A stretch of 64,000 nucleotides of DNA from Thiosocius sp963753845 (GCA_963753845.1 CAVWEI010000017.1:390582-454581); one strand, 5' to 3'. Positions 9,186-19,097 are shown, counted from the first letter of the stretch. The notes: generated from the letters alone by a model not told the origin. Made by a program: numbers and translations.

Positions 9186-9826
9186 ATCGTGGTCTTCTGA
9201 TCATCGGCGCAGGTGGACACGGAAAAGTGGTCGCCGATACGGCCCGCCAACAGGGGCAATGGGACAGGTTTGCATTCCTGGATGACGACACGACAAGATC
9301 CGGAAACATCGTTGGGATCCCGGTGTTGGGTGACTTCCGGACAGCGACCAGGCTCCGGCGGGACTACACGGACGCGGTGGTCGCCATCGGCAACGCGGTG
9401 CTGCGACTGCGAATGATCGCCGAACTGGCCGATCAGGGATTCAATCTTCCTGTCATCCAACACCCCTCGGCGGCCATCAGTTCTTTTGCCTCGCTGAGGG
9501 ATGGCTGCGTGGTCTTTGCCCAGGCCGCGATCAATGCCGATGCCACCCTGGGTCTGGGATGCATTGTAAACACGGGTTCGACGGTCGATCACGATTGCAG
9601 ACTCGCAGATGGTGTTCATCTGGCTCCCGGCGCCCATCTGGCAGGTGGAGTGCATATTGGGCATTCAAGCTGGATAGGCATTGGCGCCTGCGTGCGCGAA
9701 AACACGAATGTCGGTGACCGGGTAACCGTCGGCGCAGGCGCCGCTGTCGTCGCCGATGTCGAAAGCGGACTGACGGTCTTGGGTGTCCCCGCCTCTGCCG
9801 CACAAGGGTCCATCAATCGATCATGA
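9182..9826 (+). CDS. pglD: sugar N-acetyltransferase (PglD/NeuD family)
   Basis: A 214-residue protein with the two-part PglD layout. The N-terminal Rossmann-like domain begins LLIIGAGGHGKVVADTA and the C-terminal domain is a left-handed beta helix of hexapeptide repeats. The catalytic His is probably the one in STVDHDC. The expected reaction is acetyl-CoA-dependent N-acetylation of the 4-amino group of UDP-4-amino-sugar, the last step to UDP-diNAc-bacillosamine. It overlaps pglC and pglE by 4 bases each, so the operon is tightly coupled. Confidence 0.85.
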   Translation: MNRGLLIIGAGGHGKVVADTARQQGQWDRFAFLDDDTTRSGNIVGIPVLGDFRTATRLRRDYTDAVVAIGNAVLRLRMIAELADQGFNLPVIQHPSAAISSFASLRDGCVVFAQAAINADATLGLGCIVNTGSTVDHDCRLADGVHLAPGAHLAGGVHIGHSSWIGIGACVRENTNVGDRVTVGAGAAVVADVESGLTVLGVPASAAQGSINRS

Positions 9827-11022
9827 GTATGAATGCCGAACCCTCTCATCGTGTCCTTCCGACCTGGCCCATGTATGCGGACGATGAGATCGCCGCGGTA
9901 CAGCAGGTGCTTGCATCCGGCGAGGTCAACTACTGGACCGGAACGGAGGGACGCGAGTTTGAGCGCGAGTATGCAGCCTATGTCGGTGTAGACCATGGCA
10001 TTGCGCTCGCCAACGGCAGCGTCGCACTGGAGTTGGCCCTGCGAGCACTTGATATCGGCGCGGGCGACGAAGTGATCGTCACACCCCGCACCTTTATCGC
10101 ATCTGCCAGCAGTATCGTGATCTGCGGCGCTGCGCCGGTATTTGCCGATGTGGACCCAGACAGCCAGAACATCACGGCGGAGACGATTGCCCCGCACATC
10201 AACAGTCGTACTCGTGCCATCATCCTGGTCCATCTGGCGGGCTGGCCATGCGATATGGCGCCCATTCTCGAGTTGGCGAAGCAGCGCGATCTCAAGATCA
10301 TCGAGGATTGCGCTCAGGCCCATGGGGCAACCTACGACGGCCGCCCGGTGGGTTCCTTTGGCGATGTGGCGGCATTTTCGTTCTGCCAGGACAAGATCAT
10401 CACCACCGGCGGTGAGGGTGGCATGCTGGTGACACGGTCCAGGTCTCTTTGGGAAAAGGCCTGGTCTTTCAAAGACCACGGAAAAAGCCATGCTGCCATT
10501 TTTGACCGAAAGTCAGCTAGCAACGGCCCTTTCAAATGGGTTCATGAATCGTTCGGCAGCAACTACCGTATGACCGAGATGCAGGCCGCGATCGGTCGCA
10601 TCCAGCTACGCAAGCTCGACGACTGGATCACCCAAAGACGGGCGAACGCACAAGTTCTGATCGAGCGCCTGTCGACGATTCCAGCGTTGCGGATACCCAC
10701 GCCGGAAATCCGGATGCACCATGCCTATTACAAGTTCTACGCATTCGTGAACACCAGGCAATTGCGCCCCGGCTGGGGACGTGACCGAATCCTCACAGCC
10801 ATCAACCGCTTGGACGTGCCCTGTTTTGGTGGCAGCTGTAGCGAGGTTTACCGGGAAGTCGCATTCAAACACTCGCCATTTCGACGAGACGTCCGTTTGC
10901 CGGTTGCAAGGGAGTTGGGTGACACCAGCCTGATGTTTCCAGTTCACCCGACAATGACCGCAGACGACATGGTTCACATCGCCAATGCCATCGAATATGT
11001 CATGCAACAGGCGCAGGCGTGA
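9823..11022 (+). CDS. pglE: DegT/DnrJ/EryC1 sugar aminotransferase (PglE-like)
   Basis: A 399-residue PLP-dependent sugar aminotransferase. The N-terminus has LPTWPMYADDEIAAV and LASGEVNYWTGTEGREFE, and ANGSVALELAL lines the cofactor site. The Schiff-base Lys is in FSFCQDKIITTGGEGG, preceded by the IEDCAQAHGA segment. It should convert a UDP-4-keto-6-deoxy-HexNAc, made by the downstream dehydratase, to the 4-amino sugar. The 4-base overlaps with pglD and with the dehydratase gene support one pathway. Confidence 0.85.
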   Translation: MSMNAEPSHRVLPTWPMYADDEIAAVQQVLASGEVNYWTGTEGREFEREYAAYVGVDHGIALANGSVALELALRALDIGAGDEVIVTPRTFIASASSIVICGAAPVFADVDPDSQNITAETIAPHINSRTRAIILVHLAGWPCDMAPILELAKQRDLKIIEDCAQAHGATYDGRPVGSFGDVAAFSFCQDKIITTGGEGGMLVTRSRSLWEKAWSFKDHGKSHAAIFDRKSASNGPFKWVHESFGSNYRMTEMQAAIGRIQLRKLDDWITQRRANAQVLIERLSTIPALRIPTPEIRMHHAYYKFYAFVNTRQLRPGWGRDRILTAINRLDVPCFGGSCSEVYREVAFKHSPFRRDVRLPVARELGDTSLMFPVHPTMTADDMVHIANAIEYVMQQAQA

Positions 11023-12887
11023 GCATACCGGGACGAATAGCGGCCTCGATAAAGCGGACCTATCGCGCGCTGCTGATCTTTTCCCACGATCTTCTGATGG
11101 TCCCGCTTGCCTGGCTTGGCAGTTACTGGTTCCGGTTCAATCTGGCGCAGATCCCCGACAGTTACTGGACCCAGGGACTGCACACCCTGCCCTGGGTATT
11201 GCTCGTGCAGGCATGCTCCTTCTACTTTTTTGGTCTTTATAAGGGCGTATGGCGATTCGCCTCACTGTCCGACCTGATCCGCATCATCAAGGCAGTTGCC
11301 GCAGGCACGGTCGCGTCCATGGCACTGCTGTTCATCATCTACCGGTTGGAGTTCATTCCCCGCTCTCTGGTCGTACTCTATCCGCTGCTGCTGCTGCTAT
11401 TGCTCAGCGGTCCCCGGCTCCTCTATCGCTGGTCAAAAGACCGTCGACTCGCTATGAACAGCGGCACCCGAGTGCTTATCGCAGGTGCCGGACGCGCAGG
11501 CGAGATGCTCGCGCGCGACCTGCTGCGCGTGCATTCCAAATCCTATCAGCCGGTTGCCTTCGTCGATGACAAGGCCAGGCGGCATGGCCAGGAAGTGCAC
11601 GGTATACCGGTCATTGGCAGTTGTGATCAGATCCCGGCGATCGCACGAAGCATGGACATCGATCTCATTATGCTGGCGATGCCCTCGGCGACCGGCGAGG
11701 AAATGAGGAAACTGGTTCAGTATTGCGATGAAGCCGGCGTTCCCTTCCAGACAGTACCATCGGTCGATGCACTCGTTACCGGCAAGGTTGCGATCAATGA
11801 TCTGAGAGATGTCTCGATCGAGGACATACTCGGGCGTGACCCGGTTTCGCTCGACTGGGACGAGATACACCATCGTCTCAGTGAAAAAACGATTCTTGTC
11901 ACGGGCGCGGGTGGCTCGATCGGCTCTGAGCTTTGCAGACAGGTGGCCGCCCTCAAACCCACAAACCTCGTCTTGCTCGAAAACAGTGAATTCAATTTGT
12001 ATGCCCTGGAAATGGAACTGCGGAAGCGTTTCCCGGAACTCAAACTGACCCACTGCCTGGGCGATGTTCGTGATCTGGTCCGTGTCAATCAGGTCTTCTC
12101 GAGCTATCGACCCGACGTCGTTTTCCATGCCGCTGCCTATAAGCACGTGCCGATGCTGGAAGACCAGGTCCGCGAGGCGGTCAAGAACAATGTGCTGGGC
12201 ACGCGCACGGTGGCATTGGCGGCAGACCAATACGGTGCATCAGCGTTTGTCTTGATCTCCACTGACAAGGCAGTCAATCCGGCCAACGTCATGGGGGCCA
12301 CGAAGCGGATCGCCGAGATCTTCTGTCAGAACCTGGACGCCAGGTCGCAGACCAAATTCATAACCGTGCGTTTCGGCAATGTGCTTGATTCAGCAGGAAG
12401 CGTCGTCCCGCTGTTTCGACGTCAAATCCGGGAGGGTGGCCCATTGACGGTCACGCATGCCGATATCGAGCGCTATTTCATGACCATACCCGAGGCCGCA
12501 CAGCTGATCTTGCAGGCCTCGGTGCTTGGTCGCGGAGGGGAAATATTCGTACTCGACATGGGCTCTCCCGTCCGGATCAAGTTTCTGGCCGAGCAGATGA
12601 TCCGGCTTTCAGGGAAGGTCCCTTACCAGGACATCGACATCGCGATTACCGGATTGCGGCCCGGCGAAAAACTCTACGAGGAACTATTCCACGACATGGA
12701 GCGCCTCGAAAAAACAGCGCATGCCAAGATCATGCTGGCTCATCACCGGAAAGTCGACTGGGAGGTACTGTCCACGGCCTTCGATGAGCTCCAGGTATCC
12801 TGCGAAAAACCTGACACCGGACGCCTTCTGGATCTGCTGACCGGCCTGGTGCCGGAAAACCGGATCGGTGCATCGGCGGCTTCCTGA
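11019..12887 (+). CDS. pglF: membrane-bound UDP-HexNAc 4,6-dehydratase (PglF/WbpM/CapD family)
   Basis: A 622-residue protein with four N-terminal membrane helices, a first nucleotide-binding-like domain (LIAGAGRAGEML) and a catalytic SDR domain. The NAD site is TGAGGSIGSELCRQ, and STDKAVNPANVMGATKR has the Met-for-Tyr active site known in this family (S...M...K). It converts a UDP-N-acetylhexosamine to the 4-keto-6-deoxy sugar, the first step of bacillosamine or QuiNAc synthesis. It is the last gene of the pglC-D-E-F order, as in Campylobacter. Confidence 0.9.
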   Translation: MSIPGRIAASIKRTYRALLIFSHDLLMVPLAWLGSYWFRFNLAQIPDSYWTQGLHTLPWVLLVQACSFYFFGLYKGVWRFASLSDLIRIIKAVAAGTVASMALLFIIYRLEFIPRSLVVLYPLLLLLLLSGPRLLYRWSKDRRLAMNSGTRVLIAGAGRAGEMLARDLLRVHSKSYQPVAFVDDKARRHGQEVHGIPVIGSCDQIPAIARSMDIDLIMLAMPSATGEEMRKLVQYCDEAGVPFQTVPSVDALVTGKVAINDLRDVSIEDILGRDPVSLDWDEIHHRLSEKTILVTGAGGSIGSELCRQVAALKPTNLVLLENSEFNLYALEMELRKRFPELKLTHCLGDVRDLVRVNQVFSSYRPDVVFHAAAYKHVPMLEDQVREAVKNNVLGTRTVALAADQYGASAFVLISTDKAVNPANVMGATKRIAEIFCQNLDARSQTKFITVRFGNVLDSAGSVVPLFRRQIREGGPLTVTHADIERYFMTIPEAAQLILQASVLGRGGEIFVLDMGSPVRIKFLAEQMIRLSGKVPYQDIDIAITGLRPGEKLYEELFHDMERLEKTAHAKIMLAHHRKVDWEVLSTAFDELQVSCEKPDTGRLLDLLTGLVPENRIGASAAS

Positions 12888-12986
12888 CCCGATCGCATAC
12901 CAAATCGAGAGTTCCTGCCCCGCCATCCCGCAGAGTTATGAATAAACAAACGCCCCGCCCGATTCCCCACCCTGCGAAGACAGCAC

Positions 12987-14294
12987 GTGTCCGAAACTAA
13001 CCCAGATCGGCGTGTTCTTGGTATCGCTCTCAAGAGTTCCTTTTTGGTTTTTGCCATGGGGGCAGCACTGGCTTTCGCGACCCAGATCCTTCTTGCACGG
13101 CTGATGGGTGCGACAGAGTATGGGATCTATTACTACGCGCTATCCTGGCTAACGGTAGCTACGTTGATCGGTCAGATCGGTTTCGACCAGTCCTTGCTGC
13201 GTTTCATGCCCGTTTACATCCAGGACGGCAACTGGCCAAAGGCCAAAGGCATCATGAAGGCAGGTGGATTGCTGGCTGGCTATGGTGGTCTGCTGCTGGC
13301 AGTCATAATGATCCTGGTCGTACTCGCAATGGGGGACAAGCTGAGTGATTCCCAGCGCATGACCTTCATGATCGCTGCACTCTGCCTCCCGCTGCGCGGT
13401 CTGATCTATATACGCCAAGCCACCTTACGCAGCTTTATGTATACCGTGCGAAGCCTGCTTCCGGATGCGGTGATATCGCCAGCGATACTGATAATCCTGG
13501 CTATCGGTCTTTACCATGTGTACGGATTGTCTTCAGCACCCTCGTTCATGATGGCCAACCTGATAGCTATTTCATTGGCCTTTCTCATCGGCGCCTATTG
13601 GAAATCCAAGCTGATACCGAGCACCCTCAAATCCGCAGAGCCCAGCTATAAAATGCGGAAATGGCTTCGGGTGGCTTTCCTGCTGTTTATCATCAATGGC
13701 GCCCACATGCTGCTCGGTAATGTCGATGTGCTTATCCTGGGCATTTTCCGCCATTCTTCGGATGTGGGGATTTATGGTATCTCGTCGCGAATTGCCTCCG
13801 TCGTCACCTTTACACTCATCGCGATGTACCCTGTCTTTGCTCCCCTGATCGCAAAACACCAGGCAGCGGGCAGGCGGGAAGAGCTGCAACAGGCTATCGC
13901 ACATGGGATGCGCCCTGTTGTGCTAATAGCTGGCTTCCTGTCTCTGATCCTGATTGTCTGGGGGCCGGAGATACTCGGCCTGTTCGGGGTTGAGTTTGAG
14001 CGAGGTTCAGTGACACTCGCGCTGCTGGTCGGGGGACAATTCGTTAACGCCCTATGCGGCCCTGTTGCGCTGCTGCTGGCGTATGGGGGGCATGAGCCTT
14101 TGGCTGCCAAGGTGCTGGTGGCCGTACTGATCGTGAGCGTTTGTCTGCATTTCCTGGTCATTCCCTCCTTCGGGATGGAGGGGGCCGCAGTTGTCACTGC
14201 GGCGTCCGTAGCAATATGGAATCTGGCGCTCTTTGTTCTGGCCAGGCGCCACCTGCATGTCGATCCCAGTGGCTGGTTTCCCATCAAAGGGTGA
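12987..14294 (+). CDS. lipopolysaccharide/oligosaccharide flippase (Wzx-like, MOP superfamily)
   Basis: A 435-residue integral membrane protein with about 12-14 hydrophobic helices. It has the N-terminal FAMGAALAFATQILLARLMGATEYGIYYYA that opens the polysaccharide-biosynthesis/MOP flippases. It would move undecaprenyl-linked glycan to the periplasmic face. It starts at a GTG 99 bases after the dehydratase gene, so probably shares its transcript. With an ABC exporter also present at 1.4-3.8 kb, the region may serve two export routes or two glycans. Confidence 0.8.
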   Translation: MSETNPDRRVLGIALKSSFLVFAMGAALAFATQILLARLMGATEYGIYYYALSWLTVATLIGQIGFDQSLLRFMPVYIQDGNWPKAKGIMKAGGLLAGYGGLLLAVIMILVVLAMGDKLSDSQRMTFMIAALCLPLRGLIYIRQATLRSFMYTVRSLLPDAVISPAILIILAIGLYHVYGLSSAPSFMMANLIAISLAFLIGAYWKSKLIPSTLKSAEPSYKMRKWLRVAFLLFIINGAHMLLGNVDVLILGIFRHSSDVGIYGISSRIASVVTFTLIAMYPVFAPLIAKHQAAGRREELQQAIAHGMRPVVLIAGFLSLILIVWGPEILGLFGVEFERGSVTLALLVGGQFVNALCGPVALLLAYGGHEPLAAKVLVAVLIVSVCLHFLVIPSFGMEGAAVVTAASVAIWNLALFVLARRHLHVDPSGWFPIKG

Positions 14295-14347
14295 TTGCGC
14301 GCAGAGGTAGTGGCCATCGCGACGCGACGCGCCCATGACCTTACCGG

Positions 14348-14725
14348 TCAGCGAAAAACCTTCGGCCTCGCACGCTCGACCAAAGCGGCTATCTCCGCTT
14401 CCTGGGCAGGACTGGGGTCCGCATACAGGGCACCGACCAGGTACTGCTCCTTCGACAGCCTGCGGACATGCCCTACCCGGCAGCCGACACGCAGACTGTC
14501 ACCGAAGTAAGGATCCGCGGCACCCGCCACGATGAGTTCAAACTGGTCTCCGGTGGTCAGTGTCGGGCCGCCCTGAGCCAGGGCCACCACCGTGGTCCGG
14601 GCCATCAGCAGGCCGATGCCGACCGACGAAATCTCCGATGTCTGGGCATCGAAGTGTCCTCCCTGGCTGCGGAGTTCCACCGGCGAACTGAACGAGTAGC
14701 GGGGAAAAAGGCGACGATCTTGCAT
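14348..14725 (-). CDS. PilZ domain protein
   Basis: A 125-residue single-domain protein. The N-terminal RRLFPRYSF has the RxxxR arginines, and EISSVGIGL supplies the (D/N)xSxxG-like half of the cyclic-di-GMP site (here SSVGIG with a preceding Glu-Ile). The rest is the beta-barrel expected of PilZ. It probably binds c-di-GMP and could tune glycan export or motility. A GGDEF/EAL protein is encoded at 54.9 kb. It is transcribed alone, convergent to the flippase gene. Confidence 0.8.
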   Translation of the reverse strand: MQDRRLFPRYSFSSPVELRSQGGHFDAQTSEISSVGIGLLMARTTVVALAQGGPTLTTGDQFELIVAGAADPYFGDSLRVGCRVGHVRRLSKEQYLVGALYADPSPAQEAEIAALVERARPKVFR

Positions 14726-14822
14726 GAGCTCAGGTTTTTAGCCCTATTTGCGTCAAACAACCCAAAAAACACCCGCAAAGGCTGTCAAAACGACGAGGCT
14801 GACGGGGTTTCCCGGCAGCATA

Positions 14823-15197
14823 TCAGGAATTCGGCTCTTCTGGCTTCCCGAACAGTCCCGCCAGTCCGGCGAACGGCTGATGAGTGGCCGTCGCTGCCTG
14901 TTTGCCAGCCGCGGCATCGCCATGCGCGCTGTCCAACTGGCGTGAATGCTCGTTGTCGTGACAGTAAAGACAGAGCAACTCCCAGTTGCTGCCATCCGGT
15001 GGATTGTTGCTGTGATTGTGGTCGCGGTGATGCACCGTGAGCTCGCGCAGGTTCTCTCTTGTGAACTCGCGGGCGCAACGTCCGCACACCCATGGATAGA
15101 GCTTCAACGCCTGTTCGCGATACCCGCTCTCGCGCTCCTCGCGCGCCCGTCGCGCCTCGGCGACGACCCGATCCAGTTTGTCCGTATCTCTGCTCAT
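14823..15197 (-). CDS. yajD: HNH nuclease family protein (YajD-like)
   Basis: A 124-residue protein with the complete YajD core: ESGYREQALKLYPWVCGRC, LRELTVHHRDHNH with the HH of the beta-beta-alpha-metal motif, then DGSNWELLCLYCHDNEH, with two CxxC zinc pairs. E. coli YajD is of about this length. The ATG at 15197 is chosen because it gives a coiled N-terminus close to the family start; an in-frame start at 15293 would add 32 unrelated residues. The cellular role of YajD is not settled. The C-terminal tail is Ala/Gln-rich and variable. Confidence 0.8.
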   Translation of the reverse strand: MSRDTDKLDRVVAEARRAREERESGYREQALKLYPWVCGRCAREFTRENLRELTVHHRDHNHSNNPPDGSNWELLCLYCHDNEHSRQLDSAHGDAAAGKQAATATHQPFAGLAGLFGKPEEPNS

Positions 15198-15314
15198 ATT
15201 TGCCGCCACCACAGCTGTCAGCCGGCCCACCGGGGCCCTTGGACACACCATCTTCCACCCGATACGGGCTCGTTTTACCCCCTCGGCGGGCACCGAACAA
15301 GCCCCGGCGCCGCC

Positions 15315-16127
15315 TCAGACCAACCGTCGCTCCACTGTCCTGCCGCCCTTGATCGCCAGCACCTCGCCCTCTGCGAGCGGTCTCCAGGCTTCACCGGTCA
15401 GGGGCACGCTCGCCACCAGGGTCAATGCCTGCCGGACGGTCGTCAGCGTAACACCCGATCCGGACAGGTCGGGCACCGATTCACGGCAACAGCGTTCGAG
15501 TACATACAGCCCGGGCTGTACCTCGACCGTCCCGGGCGGCGTTCGACGATGGGCATGTATGAACAGGGTGTCGCTGTCGGCATACAGGAAGTTGGCAATT
15601 CCGCTGGCGCGCAACTCGGCCGCAAACTCTGCCACCAGGTCCAGCCGCGCCTCGACTGTGGGAAGCATCTCGTGACTATCCATCCAGAGTGCCGCAACCC
15701 GCCCCAGCAATCGGCAGAACGCTAGCTCGGAGTCGGTATCGCCCACCGGCTGGAAACGCGCCCGCGCATCACCCGGCTGCGGCATCATCCCGTCCAGTTC
15801 ACCATTGTGGGCAAATACATGGGTGTGGCCACCAAGCTCGCGCATGAACGGCTGGGTGTTCTGCAATGAGCGCTCGCCACGTGTGGCCAGTCGAATATGC
15901 GAGACCACCAGTTCGCTCGGCGGGCCATGTTGCTCAATATGGCGCACCAGGTGACTCTCGCTGGCCGCACCGGGTTCCCGCAAAAGCAAGGCGTCTCTCC
16001 CCGCATAGTAGGCCACACCCCAGCCATCACGATGCGGGCCCTCGGCCCCACCACGACGCGCAAGCTGCTCCAGGGAAAGTCCGACCGTGGTCGGCAACCG
16101 GCTCGATATGGCAAGCAGCTCACACAT
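15315..16127 (-). CDS. class II glutamine amidotransferase (YafJ-like)
   Basis: A 270-residue Ntn-type amidotransferase domain protein. Cys2 (MCELLAIS) would be the nucleophile after Met removal. Further typical blocks are RRGG..GPHRDGWGVAYY, HIRLATRGERSLQNTQPF, and HVFAHNGEL with GDTDSE. No synthase domain follows, so it matches the stand-alone YafJ group, whose substrate is not well established. It ends 3 bases after the preceding GT39 gene on the same strand, so the two may be co-transcribed. Confidence 0.85.
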   Translation of the reverse strand: MCELLAISSRLPTTVGLSLEQLARRGGAEGPHRDGWGVAYYAGRDALLLREPGAASESHLVRHIEQHGPPSELVVSHIRLATRGERSLQNTQPFMRELGGHTHVFAHNGELDGMMPQPGDARARFQPVGDTDSELAFCRLLGRVAALWMDSHEMLPTVEARLDLVAEFAAELRASGIANFLYADSDTLFIHAHRRTPPGTVEVQPGLYVLERCCRESVPDLSGSGVTLTTVRQALTLVASVPLTGEAWRPLAEGEVLAIKGGRTVERRLV

Positions 16128-16130
16128 CCT

Positions 16131-17648
16131 TCAGGTACTCGCATCCGGTGGCATCCCGGAGGACGCGGGCGCTCCAGCCTCCGGACCCGATTCTTCCCGT
16201 GCCGGCCGCACATACAGCAACTGGTATCCGCCATGGCGGCTTACGGGACCAAGCCGTTTCTGTACAAATGCAGGCAGGTTCCCGACCTCATCTGCGTCCA
16301 TGGCAACGAAGACCCTCCCCGGCCTCACCCGTTCGAGGAGTTCATCGACGTCCCGTACTTCCTCGGCAAGCCCACCGCTGTAAAAGGCCGCTGAATAGGG
16401 CCGCCGGCCCAAGTATACCAGCCCCTCGCCTTCCACCCGGTTCGACTGGTAGTCGGCGACCAGCGCCTGGGCCGAACTCTCTGCGGAAATCTGGCTGACG
16501 TTGACCGCCGTGACCGCCGCCACCAGCAGGACCAAGGTGAATCCCAGGCCTCCCGCGAGCAGCCGTTCGACCGGCAGCCGCCCGGGAACACGAGCCAGCC
16601 ACAATGCGGCCAATATGGACAGTGCCGGGAGTCCTGGCAGCACATAGGTCCACAGGATATTTCCAGCCATGGTGAAGAATAGACAGGGTATCGATGCCCA
16701 CAAGAGCAGGTAGATACGCAAAGGGCGGTCATCCTGGACCGCGCCGTCGAGCTTGTTTCGCCAGCGCCAGACGCCCGCCGGCACGAGCACCGACCAGGGC
16801 AGAAATGCCGCAACCGCGAACAGCCAGATCGAGCCGCGTGGGAATGCATGCGCGCTGCCATACAGGTCGCCCTGCCAGCCCGGCGTGACGAAACGATGCC
16901 AGTGCTCACCGATGAGGAAATATTCAATGAAACCCGGTGACCGGAGCTCGGCCCAGACATACCAGGGCGCTACCAGCAGCAGGGTCAACAATATGCCGCG
17001 CACCCAGCGGAATTCCCGCAGAACCCGCATCGGCCCACCTGATACCAGACTCCAGATCACTATCGGAAGTCCGGCCAGCACCGCGGCAATGGGGCCCTTG
17101 GCAAGCAATCCGATCGCGACGCCCACGAAGAACAGGTACTGCTCGCGTGAGCGCCCAGTCTCGTTGCCATGCAGCCCCAGCCAGAACCCCCGCATGGCCA
17201 GAGTGGTCCCCAGGACCAGACTCATGTCCGTCATTACGGCGCCAGCGGAGACGAGGAACAATGCAGAACCGCAGAGCAGCACGATCCCAAAGATCGCTTC
17301 GCGCCGATCTCGCCGTGCAAACCAGTCCCAAATCACCCATGCGACCAAAACCCCGCAGAGCAGGTGAGGCAGGCGCGCCGCGAAGGCATTGACCCCAAAC
17401 AGCTTGAAACTTAGGGCAGTAATCCAGAAAGAGAACGGCGGTTTACCCCAAAAAGGTTGGCCATAATCGATCCAGGGTGTGACCCAGTCTCCCAACTCGA
17501 CCATTTTGCGTCCGATTTCGGCATATCGTGCCTCTGTCTGATCCATGATCGGGTACAGGCCGAGTGTTGCCAGGCGTGCGAGCACCAAGGCGCCAAGCAA
17601 GAGCCACAACAGACGGCCAGGCGGCCACCGTTCAGGCGTCGCCGGCAT
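16131..17648 (-). CDS. GT39 (ArnT/PMT-type) membrane glycosyltransferase
   Basis: A 505-residue polytopic protein. The first loop has MDQTEARYAEIGRKM, the Asp/Glu motif that binds lipid phosphate-sugar in ArnT and protein mannosyltransferases, followed by PFWGKPPFSFW. About ten further helices precede a small soluble C-terminus. It transfers a sugar from a polyprenyl-phosphate donor to an acceptor on the periplasmic face. The ATG at 17648 is chosen; it overlaps the upstream GT2 gene by 17 bases. With GtrA and GT2 it forms a glycan- or lipid-A-modification operon. Confidence 0.85.
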   Translation of the reverse strand: MPATPERWPPGRLLWLLLGALVLARLATLGLYPIMDQTEARYAEIGRKMVELGDWVTPWIDYGQPFWGKPPFSFWITALSFKLFGVNAFAARLPHLLCGVLVAWVIWDWFARRDRREAIFGIVLLCGSALFLVSAGAVMTDMSLVLGTTLAMRGFWLGLHGNETGRSREQYLFFVGVAIGLLAKGPIAAVLAGLPIVIWSLVSGGPMRVLREFRWVRGILLTLLLVAPWYVWAELRSPGFIEYFLIGEHWHRFVTPGWQGDLYGSAHAFPRGSIWLFAVAAFLPWSVLVPAGVWRWRNKLDGAVQDDRPLRIYLLLWASIPCLFFTMAGNILWTYVLPGLPALSILAALWLARVPGRLPVERLLAGGLGFTLVLLVAAVTAVNVSQISAESSAQALVADYQSNRVEGEGLVYLGRRPYSAAFYSGGLAEEVRDVDELLERVRPGRVFVAMDADEVGNLPAFVQKRLGPVSRHGGYQLLYVRPAREESGPEAGAPASSGMPPDAST

Positions 17649-18663
17649 GCCCGACTGCCCCTTTATCCTTTGCGATCGAACCGCCCGCGGCCGGGGCGCA
17701 AAACTCCTGGACCAGATACAACGGTCGACGTTTGGTCTCGAGGAACAGACGGCCCAGATACTCACCGATCACCCCGGTTGCCATCAACTGCAGGCCGCCG
17801 AGCAGCAGGATCGCGATGATCAAGGTCGGGAAGCCCTGCACCGGATCACCAAAGAACAATGCCTTCACGAAGAAGTACAGGGCGTAGCCAAACGCCCCCA
17901 GGGAGGTGAAGAAGCCAATGTAGGTTGCCACCTTGAGCGGCGCTATTGAGAACCCGGTGATACCCTCAAGGGCGAAATTCCACAGTTGCCAGTACCGCCA
18001 CTTGCTGTCACCTGCGGCCCGGGGCTCACGATCGTAATCGATGGTCTTCTGCGAGAAGCCTATCCAGGCAAACAGGCCCTTCATGAAGCGGTTGCGTTCC
18101 GGCATCGCGTTTAGCGCGTCGATCGCGCGCCGACTGAACAGACGAAAGTCGCCGGTGTCCTCGGGGATCGGCACCTCGCTCATCCTATTGATCACCCGGT
18201 AAAAGGCGTGCGCAGTGGCCCGCTTCAGCCAGTGCTCCCCCTGTCGCGTGCGGCGCCGCAGATTTACCACATCGGCACCTTCACGCCAGGCCTCGAGCAT
18301 CGAAGGGATCAGTTCGGGCGGATCCTGGAGATCGGCGTCAATCACCACCGTGGCTGCGCCGCGAGCACGATGCAGCCCGGCGCTGACTGCCTGCTCCTTG
18401 CCGAAATTCCGGCTCAGGCGAAGAATACCCACCCGCGGGTCCGCAGCACGCATCTGTTTGAGGACATCAACCGACCCGTCCGAGCTGCCATCGTCGACAT
18501 AGATCAGCTCGAAACCGCCCGCGATATCCTCGACCGCACCTATCATGCGCCGGTGAAAAGCGGGCAACACGGCCTCTTCGTTGTACACCGGGACAATGAT
18601 ACTCAGCGTGCAGACAACCGCTGACGGATCTTCCGGGACGGGATCTTGATGACAATCATTCAT
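17632..18663 (-). CDS. GT2 polyprenyl-phosphate glycosyltransferase (DPM1/GtrB-like)
   Basis: A 343-residue protein. The GT-A domain shows LSIIVPVYNEEAVLP, LIYVDDGSSDGS, SRNFGKEQAVSAG, and VIDADLQDPPELIP with its DxD-like Asp pair. Two C-terminal membrane helices follow. The family loads a sugar from a nucleotide donor onto undecaprenyl phosphate. The ATG at 18663 overlaps the GtrA stop (ATGA) and places the first strand correctly, so the longer in-frame extension is rejected. Confidence 0.9.
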   Translation of the reverse strand: MNDCHQDPVPEDPSAVVCTLSIIVPVYNEEAVLPAFHRRMIGAVEDIAGGFELIYVDDGSSDGSVDVLKQMRAADPRVGILRLSRNFGKEQAVSAGLHRARGAATVVIDADLQDPPELIPSMLEAWREGADVVNLRRRTRQGEHWLKRATAHAFYRVINRMSEVPIPEDTGDFRLFSRRAIDALNAMPERNRFMKGLFAWIGFSQKTIDYDREPRAAGDSKWRYWQLWNFALEGITGFSIAPLKVATYIGFFTSLGAFGYALYFFVKALFFGDPVQGFPTLIIAILLLGGLQLMATGVIGEYLGRLFLETKRRPLYLVQEFCAPAAGGSIAKDKGAVGHAGDA

Positions 18664-19097
18664 GCAAAGGTCCAGGTTCGATTGAGGGCAAAGCCGGCCA
18701 CCAGAATAAGGGCGGTCGCCAACACCTGTGCCGGCAGGTAATGCCAGCGAAACAGCTCGGTTCCGATCCACACGATAGTACCATTGGCGAGCGCACCTCC
18801 AGCTGCGACCAACAGATAGCGGGGCAGCGCCCTGCGGTGCGGTGCATCACTTAGAAAGGTAAAACGCCGATTGCCGACATAACCCGCGAGGGCACCACAG
18901 GCCGCACCCAGGGCGGCAGCAATCGGCGGATTCATCCCCGCACGCTCGACCAGCACCACCAGCACGATGTAGTGAACCAGCGTGGCAATACCACCGACTA
19001 CGGTGTAGCGAATAAAGCTCAAGACGATTACCGGGTTGGATGTGGTGGCGAACTTGTCTGACCCGGCATTATCGCCGCGGCATCGCTCCACCAACAA
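18660..19097 (-). CDS. GtrA-like membrane protein
   Basis: A 145-residue protein with four hydrophobic helices and the GtrA-family motif GYVGNRRFTF in the second loop, plus LNRTWTF at the C-terminus. GtrA proteins are thought to flip polyprenyl-phosphate sugars and are almost always next to a GtrB-type GT2, as here (4-base overlap). It is the first gene of the GtrA-GT2-GT39 set. The exact start is uncertain; the first 25 residues are not helix-forming and an internal start is possible. Confidence 0.8.
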   Translation of the reverse strand: MLVERCRGDNAGSDKFATTSNPVIVLSFIRYTVVGGIATLVHYIVLVVLVERAGMNPPIAAALGAACGALAGYVGNRRFTFLSDAPHRRALPRYLLVAAGGALANGTIVWIGTELFRWHYLPAQVLATALILVAGFALNRTWTFA